A DNA stretch of 36,553 bases from Rhynchosporium graminicola (taxonomy: Eukaryota; Ascomycota; Leotiomycetes; Helotiales; Ploettnerulaceae): the NCBI GenBank assembly GCA_900074885.1, contig FJUW01000008.1:345333-381885 (forward strand). The letters run 5' to 3'. Made by a program: the position numbers and the translations under genes. Below, one piece after another: positions 31,024 through 36,553 of the stretch; positions within the stretch are counted from its first letter, which is position 1; each line of letters opens with the position of its first letter. The notes beneath the pieces are model-generated. The model did not search any database and was not told where the DNA came from. It saw only the letters and a program-made list of their open reading frames with translations.

Positions 31024-33222
31024 TTCGCGGGCTGATTCGTACGAATATTCTATAGACTTGACTAGACTTTATTTTTGACTTTAAACTTCGGGGCTTATTA
31101 GTAATAGTAATTAGTAACCTCTTCTTAAACTTATTATACTATTACTATTACTATTGATATTTATTCTCTAGCGTCTTATAGCTTCTTTAGGATCGTATCC
31201 GCCTTTTAAGTAAGTAAGCGGTTAATAGTAATAGTAAGTTCGTTTTCGATATCTAAATCGATATATTATATATAATAACTATAAGTTAGAAAGAAAGGGT
31301 ATACTCTTATTAATATAGTATCTCGATCGTTAATTACTACCTCTACTAATAGTAGTATATTAAACTAATCGTCTTATATAAAATCTACGAATAAATGTAA
31401 ATATATCTTTAACATCTAGTTTATCCTCTCTATAGAGCTATTAGTTTCCGGGTAATAAGCTATAGAAAAGCGTCGCGTAATCCCTAGTAAAGAATATACT
31501 TATATCTATAATATTTTAATGATTTATTTCCCTTAGTCGGATATAATTATATATAGTAATATATATTATCTATAGTAAACTTATATAAACTACTTTACTA
31601 TAGCTTCTGCGTTAATTAATAGTAATCTATTATATATAATTCCCTTCTTAAGCTAATTAATAACTATAATTAAGTTAATATATCTTTTACTTTCTAGAAG
31701 ATTAATAATAAAATCAATAGAAAATTCTTACTAGATCTAGTTTAATAATAGTAGTAGCTTAAGGAATCCTTATCTCTAGTCTTACTATGTATTATTATTT
31801 CTATAAGTATCGTAATTCCGAACGAACTTTCTTATATCTTCTGATATCTATAGCTAGAAGAACTATCGACGTATAATAGTAGTAATTAAATCTCGTCCTA
31901 AGTATCTATATATCTTAGTGTTATATATCGCTTAGATTAACTTTATATATAGTTCTTCGGAATCGAGTACTTATAATCTGCCTCGGAATTATAGTTTACC
32001 TGCCTCTAATAGTAAGTACTCTAATACTAATATTTTTAACTTTAGTATAATAGGGAATACGCGCTACTTATTATATATTACTTTAGTTACTCCTTAGTAT
32101 ATATTATTAGCTTATTCCGCTTATAACTAGAGTTCCTTAAGCGTTATAGATATAGTAGTAGTAGTATTATAGTCGCGAGGCTTCTTCTTCTTCTTAGCGT
32201 CTTCGATCTTATCGTATTATGACCGGAGCTATTATTATTATCTTTTATAGTAATAATAGTTCTTGTAATACTTCTAGCTTAATTAGTTAGACTAACTAAT
32301 ACTAGAGTTATTCGTCTTCTATACTATAGGGTATATCTTATTCGCGTTATAAGAGTATATCTATACGCTTATTTTCTTTCCCGGGGATATAACTAAACGT
32401 ATATTTAAACTGCGAGAGGAGTAGTGACTATTATATTTACTACTCTATAAGCTACTATACTATTATAAAATACTCGAGGTTCTTATAATTAGTATAAATA
32501 TATAATTCTTATACGCTTTTAATTCGTATTATTACTTCTTAAAGTAAAGTATAATTACTATTATTTCCTTATTATAGATTTCATAGTTATATTCAGCTAG
32601 AGCGTTTTTCTTCGAGAAGAATATATAAGATCGTAAGTATTCTTAGTCGTCGAATTATATAAGTACCCCTCTTACTGCTTATCTAGAAGAGTCTATTTCG
32701 AGTATTATTTCTTAGTCGGGATTAAACTACGCTAGCGTAAGTCTAGTAGTAAATATATCTTTTAACTTCTTAAACGCTTTATCTATAGCTTTATCTTACT
32801 ACTATAGCTACTTCTTATAAGTAAGCTATATTAGTAGTAGCGTAATCGTTAAGTAATTCTTAATAAATATCCGATAGAAATTCGTAAATCCTAAGAAGCT
32901 TTATACTCCTTTTACTAAGATTAGAAGTTCTTATTCTCGAATCGCTTATACTTTCTTAGAGTCTATTTAAATATACTCTTTCATATCGATTACGAACCTA
33001 AGGTATTTCGTCGTTTATACTTCGAATTCGCACTTATTAAAATCTAGTTATAATCTAGCTTTATATAATCCTACTATAACTTTCGCTACTTGCTTTTAGT
33101 AGTAATAGTAATTACTATCTATATAGATTAGGATATTATTAATATAAGTAGAATAGAATTCGTCTAAGTAGTCGCGTAAGGCCTAATTAATATATTATTA
33201 AAATATATTATCACGAATCCTG
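31024..33222 (-). pseudogene. Chromovirus F pol: RT palm, RNase H and integrase (fragment)
   Basis: Minus strand. At about 33215 the frame enters RT in the middle of the P-F-G motif (seen as PFRIRDN). It goes on through a DYLDEF-like stretch and YINNILIYID at 33145-33115, where YxDD is now INN. GFTNFYRIFIKNY follows near 32900. RNase H (LEIDSSR at 32705-32685 and RGVLI) lies at about 32750-32300. Integrase follows: SIDFIINLLESKRYINLIIVI near 31710-31650, ISD near 31545, and AYYPETNSSIER near 31460-31425. It continues to the A insertion and picks up again at 1583 with the chromodomain tail. The RT start is missing because G interrupts it at about 33222. Confidence 0.78.
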
Positions 33223-33664
33223 AAGGGATCTTAGCACTAAAACTATCTTAGTACTAGAATACTAATAGTATTATCTAGTAGTAAGTTACTAGATAAGTTT
33301 TAATACTAGAGCAGAGTTAGTATTATTAGATAAATAGTACTAATATAGTTATAATATGAAACTGCAAGTAGTACTATATGATCTCTTATATCTTAATAAT
33401 AATAGTTATCTAGATTATAATAGATATTAAGTTATATAATATACTAGCTAGCTAAATAGACTTACTAGCTTATACGCTCTATATGACGTCTTATATAGCT
33501 TATATAAAGGAACGAAAGTTCTATATAAGACTAGTACTTCTACTATTAGATAAGAGCTTTATACTTAAATTTATATAGTAATTAATACTTACTTATAATA
33601 TCTTAATTCTAATTAAGAACTAAATCTCTTCTTTGCTTTATTTTATAGCCAATATTAACTAATA
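33223..33664 (+). mobile_element. Probable 5' LTR of gypsy element G (edges approximate)
   Basis: F pol stops abruptly at about 33222, and a gag gene starts about 480 bp further on the plus strand, so an LTR is expected here. A TATA-like ttatataaagg at about 33502 is followed by a U5-like stretch ending near gccaatattaactaata. The second LTR is not in the window and RIP has altered the ends, so edges are estimates. Confidence 0.5.
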
Positions 33665-33785
33665 AGCTTATATACTATATATTAATTAGAACTAGGAATA
33701 TTATACTTTAAGTATCTTACTTAAAGTATTATTAGTACGAGCGAAATAGCCCTTAAGGAAAGATCTATAGTAAGGGAAAACTCTT

Positions 33786-33823
33786 AGACTAGTAAGACTA
33801 ATAAGAGTAATAAGATTAATAAA
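33786..33823 (+). repeat. Four-unit 9-bp repeat in the leader/gag start of G
   Basis: agactagta, agactaata, agagtaata and agattaata stand head to tail. These are the same units that form the long array at 35013-35291. The repeat is at the very start of gag or just before it. Confidence 0.8.
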
Positions 33824-34445
33824 GTTATTTCTTTAAGAGTTAACTTACTTAATACTTATTATAATTATTATAATAATCTAAGATAGTTTATATTATAATA
33901 CTAGATATACTTAGCTTTTAATAAAGATAAGTTCGAAGCGGAATCCCTTAAGGTCTTATAGATTACTCTATTCTTTCGTAATACTATAACTTACTAAGTT
34001 AAGCTAGCCCTTAGTAATCACTTAATTAACTATTATATTACTAGAGCTTACTCTATTATTATAAATAAGAAAAGTCGAGTTATCTTTAGAATTATTATAA
34101 GTTTTATTAATATTATTAAGAAAGTATTTAGAGACTAAGATAAAAAAGAGTAAGCTAAAAAGTATCTATTAAGTATATAATAGTATAGAACTATTTATAA
34201 GTATATAGTAGAGTTCTACTATTACTTTATAAGACTAGACTAGATTAATAATAAGTTAAGGGCTTAATATTACTAAAGCCTTAAGGACTATATTAAAAAT
34301 AAACTCTTTAAAGTACATAAATCTAATAGCTTAGAGGACTTAATTAAAACTTTAACTAATATCGATACTTATATCTAAGAATATAATAAGGAAAAATAAG
34401 ATTATTTCGCACTTACTTATTACTATAAACTATAGTTTCTATAAT
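33824..34445 (+). pseudogene. Element G gag (gypsy capsid gene, truncated)
   Basis: The plus-strand frame gives a capsid domain. KFEAESLKVL is at about 33931. Then come INKKSRVIFRIIISFI and FRDQDKKE-like DPD/E residues, YLLSI, TIYKYIVEFYYYFIRLD, NNKLRA and YY. It ends with SLKDYIKNKLFKV, then SLEDLIKTLTNIDTYI. This order (Y-x-x-x-F-x-x-x-x-x-x-L-D, then L-x-x-x-F/Y-x-x-G-L-K-D, then a leucine-rich end) is the fungal gypsy Retrotrans_gag pattern. Coherent sequence ends at about 34445, where a GC-richer segment begins; no zinc knuckle or pol follows in the window. The gag is therefore cut off by another insertion or a deletion. Confidence 0.72.
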
Positions 34446-34455
34446 CTATATTATA

Positions 34456-34609
34456 TTGAGCTATTTGTGGATCCCCCTTTTATCGTTTTTAAGTCACGTG
34501 AAACGCCCTGATTAGCTGCATCTAAGCGTGACGCGCCTTAGCGGGTGCACGGCCGAAAAGAAGGAATATCAAAATCTGGCTCGATACGCCAGTATACTCG
34601 CACGTACTA
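34456..34609. other. Short non-RIP island of unknown origin
   Basis: About 154 bp with normal base composition and many CA/TG steps (ttgtggatccccc, aagtcacgtgaaacgccctg, agctgcatctaagcgtgacgcg, gggtgcacgg, atctggctcg). It lies between two extremely AT-rich tracts and ends the G gag. It contains a cacgtg palindrome and a gtgcac palindrome, and imperfect ctaag...cttag arms at about 34525-34545. I cannot name a family. It could be the end of a DNA transposon, or single-copy DNA that RIP did not touch. Confidence 0.6.
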
Positions 34610-34694
34610 TTAATTAGAGTAATATAATATATATTAAGCTAGGCTAACTCTAAGGGGGTTATTAAAATTACTATAAGAGTTTTAAAAGAGACTT

Positions 34695-34817
34695 AATAAG
34701 TATAATAGTATTATAATAAGAAAGATATAAGTAGAATAATAAGTATAATAGTATTATAATAAGAAAGATATAAGTAGAATAATAAGTATAATAGTATTAT
34801 AATAAGAAATATATAAG
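34695..34817. repeat. 43-bp tandem repeat, nearly three units
   Basis: Units start at 34695, 34738 and 34781 with aataagtataatagtatta. The third unit is slightly changed near its end. No coding role is evident. Confidence 0.9.
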
Positions 34818-34846
34818 TTATATTATAGATATATAAGTAAAGTATT

Positions 34847-34868
34847 TATATATATATATATATATATA
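34847..34868. repeat. (TA)11 microsatellite
   Basis: Twenty-two bases of perfect alternating TA, just after the 43-bp repeat array. Confidence 0.95.
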
Positions 34869-35012
34869 TTGAAAGAGTTATAAAAGAGTAAAAGTAAAAG
34901 ATATCCCTTAAGAGTAGTTATTATATTAAATACTAAAGTATTTTAATTATTTAAGGGAAATTTATAAAGAAAGTAATAATTTACTAATATAAAAAATAGA
35001 GATATTTATAAA

Positions 35013-35291
35013 AGTAATAAGAGTAGTAAGAGTAATAAGAGTAATAAGAGTAATAAGAGTAATAAGAGTAATAAGAGTAATAAGAGTAATAAGAGTAATA
35101 AGAGTAATAAGAGTAATAAGAGTAATAAGAGTAATAAGAGTAATAAGAGTAATAAGAGTAATAAGAGTAATAAGATTAATAAGAGTAATAAGAGTAATAA
35201 GAGTAATAAGAGTAATAAGAGTAATAAGAGTAATAAGAGTAATAAGATTAATAAGAGTAATAAGAGTAATAAGAGTAATAAGAGTAGTAAA
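35013..35291. repeat. 9-bp minisatellite, 31 units (agtaataag)
   Basis: A continuous 279-bp array in constant 9-bp phase. Most units are agtaataag. Variants are agtagtaag (second unit), attaataag at 35175 and 35247, and agtagtaaa as last unit. The two attaataag units lie 72 bp (eight units) apart, suggesting a block duplication. In one frame it reads Ser-Asn-Lys repeats without stop, but no surrounding ORF supports coding. Confidence 0.95.
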
Positions 35292-35470
35292 AATATTATA
35301 CTTAAGAATATTTTCTAATAATATTTAAAGATATGAGAATATTTCAATATATAACTTTTATTATAATCTAATATAATATTAATATACAAGAGTAAAGTTA
35401 TTAATAGTTAGAGTAATATAATCTTAAGTATTATAAGTTATATATATTTCGAATATTCCTTGATATTAGC

Positions 35471-35584
35471 GCTATTATACTATTGCGCTATTACTATTAT
35501 ATTATTATATTATTACGAATTTATAACGCTATTATAATTTTATATTATTATAGTAATAACGTAATAGTATAATAGTATAATAGC
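35471..35584. repeat. Inverted repeat with 14-bp perfect arms
   Basis: gctattatactatt at 35471-35484 is matched by its reverse complement aatagtataatagc at 35571-35584. The segment between is itself rich in tatta/taata symmetry and could fold further. In such AT-rich DNA a chance origin is possible. Confidence 0.6.
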
Positions 35585-36263
35585 TTAAAAGCATAATAGT
35601 ATATTAGTACTACGTTATGATATTATTATATTATTATACTTTTATATTCGAGCTTTATTAAGCTTAAATAAGTATCTCTTTTATTTTTAAGTTATATATT
35701 TAAAACTAAGATATACTAAGATTATTATAATATGAAAAGTCTTTAATATTTATAATTAGAGTAAAATAGTTAAAGTTAGTTATATATATTCTATAAGCTA
35801 TAGCTATATAGCTATTTATAGATACTTATATAGCTATATATAAAATAGATTAATAATATTACGCTATGAAATTACAAAGTATAATTTTTATAATAAATAA
35901 ATAGGCTTTTATTTAATATATAAATAATCTAATAGCTATAAGCTGAATTTAATTAAGGATATTTATAAGCTTTTTTATTTCTAAATTATATTAAATAATA
36001 TTAGACTTAGATAAATATAGCTTAGAGATTAGTTAATCCTTCTTTTAAGCTTAAGTATCTATAACAGACCTAATTAAAGGAATATAATTAATACTTCCTT
36101 TTAATTTATACTTAAGTAATAATATATAGCTTTTTTAGTTTAGATATTATATATACTATATAATAGAGGCTAAAGTAGAGTCCTATGAACCTAATATAAT
36201 AACTCGAGTTAATTATTACTAATATAAAGCTTAAAGCTCTGAAGCGTATTATAAATTACTAAT

Positions 36264-36365
36264 AGAAGATCTTGATATTATTTAAATAAGAAGATAATAA
36301 TTATAATAAGTATAAGAAGAACGCTAAGAGAAGATCTCGATACTACTTAAATAGGAAAAATATAA
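36264..36365. repeat. Diverged direct repeat, 65-bp offset
   Basis: agaagatcttgatattatttaaata near 36264 recurs as agaagatctcgatactacttaaata near 36329. Differences are C/T only, as RIP would produce after a duplication. Confidence 0.6.
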
Positions 36366-36553
36366 TTAAAATAAAAAGAGTTTTATGTATTTATATATAT
36401 ATAATATTAGATTTTAGTATATTTAGTATATATTTATTCCTTAGGAATTTATTATTATTATTACTTAGAATACTATTATTATCATATCCTTAAATTCTCT
36501 TTAATATTATTATTTATATTATAATAAGAATAGACTATTACTTATAGCGATTA

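Larger units (their letters stand above)
35300..36553. other. Extremely AT-rich DNA, no gene seen
   Basis: No frame can be followed in this stretch and no element edge is recognisable. It has an inverted repeat around 35471-35584 and a weak direct repeat at 36264-36365. It may be heavily RIP-mutated remains of old elements. C and G are rarer here than in the named elements, so it may have been mutated repeatedly. Confidence 0.5.

Noticed and set aside
34695..34868. 43-bp repeats and TA run as a telomere or origin
   Set aside because: No TTAGGG-type unit and no known origin element; simple tandem repeats in AT-rich DNA explain it.
35013..35291. 9-bp direct repeats as a possible CRISPR or coding array
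   Set aside because: There are no spacers, the unit is far too short for CRISPR, and the context is eukaryotic. The Ser-Asn-Lys reading has no surrounding ORF.

Overview
The window looks like one heterochromatic, AT-rich transposon island from a filamentous ascomycete (Pezizomycotina). Two things point there. First, CpA and TpG are nearly absent and TpA is in huge excess, while CpG, CpC and CpT remain; this is the signature of repeat-induced point mutation (RIP). Second, every recognisable gene is a piece of a fungal LTR retrotransposon riddled with TAG/TAA stops at old Gln/Trp codons. I see no host gene, no tRNA or rRNA, and no intact long ORF.

The layout is a set of nested insertions, four of them closed by target-site duplications (TSDs). 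I use letters for the elements. E (1-765, +) is the 3' end of a Ty1/copia element, much less mutated than its neighbours. F (about 1100-1583 continuing at 31024-33222, -) is a chromovirus (Ty3/gypsy with chromodomain). A (1584-31018, -) is a complete gypsy/chromovirus with 268-bp LTRs, inserted in the end of F's integrase region (TSD gtttc). A was then split twice: by B (5122-24066, +, chromovirus with 168-bp LTRs, TSD atata) between its RNase H and integrase, and by C (25164-27671, +, 184-bp LTRs, TSD ataag) inside its reverse transcriptase. B was in turn split in its gag by D (6123-18328, -), a copia element present as a tandem dimer: three 207-bp LTRs, two internal regions and one outer TSD (ataac). 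G (about 33223-34445, +) is the LTR and gag of another gypsy element that cuts F's reverse transcriptase. The last 2.1 kb is low-complexity DNA with a short GC-richer island, a 43-bp tandem repeat, a 9-bp minisatellite and a hairpin-like inverted repeat.

The most interesting content is coding sequence beyond gag-pol. A carries an antisense reading frame of about 325 codons between integrase and 3' LTR. B carries a sense third ORF of about 350 codons between its chromodomain and 3' LTR, and a homologous remnant of it survives in the small, pol-less element C. A, B and C share the same polypurine tract and LTR edge, so they look related, with C probably mobilised in trans. Other points: an exact 195-bp tandem duplication in A that seems to post-date RIP, a 1,057-bp near-identical duplication across a 7-N gap in D that is probably an assembly artefact, and a 9-bp minisatellite whose seed sits in G's leader.

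All domain calls come from reading frames by eye, treating in-frame TAG/TAA as RIP products. Domain edges are approximate; LTR and TSD edges of A, B, C and D were fixed by aligning copies to each other.
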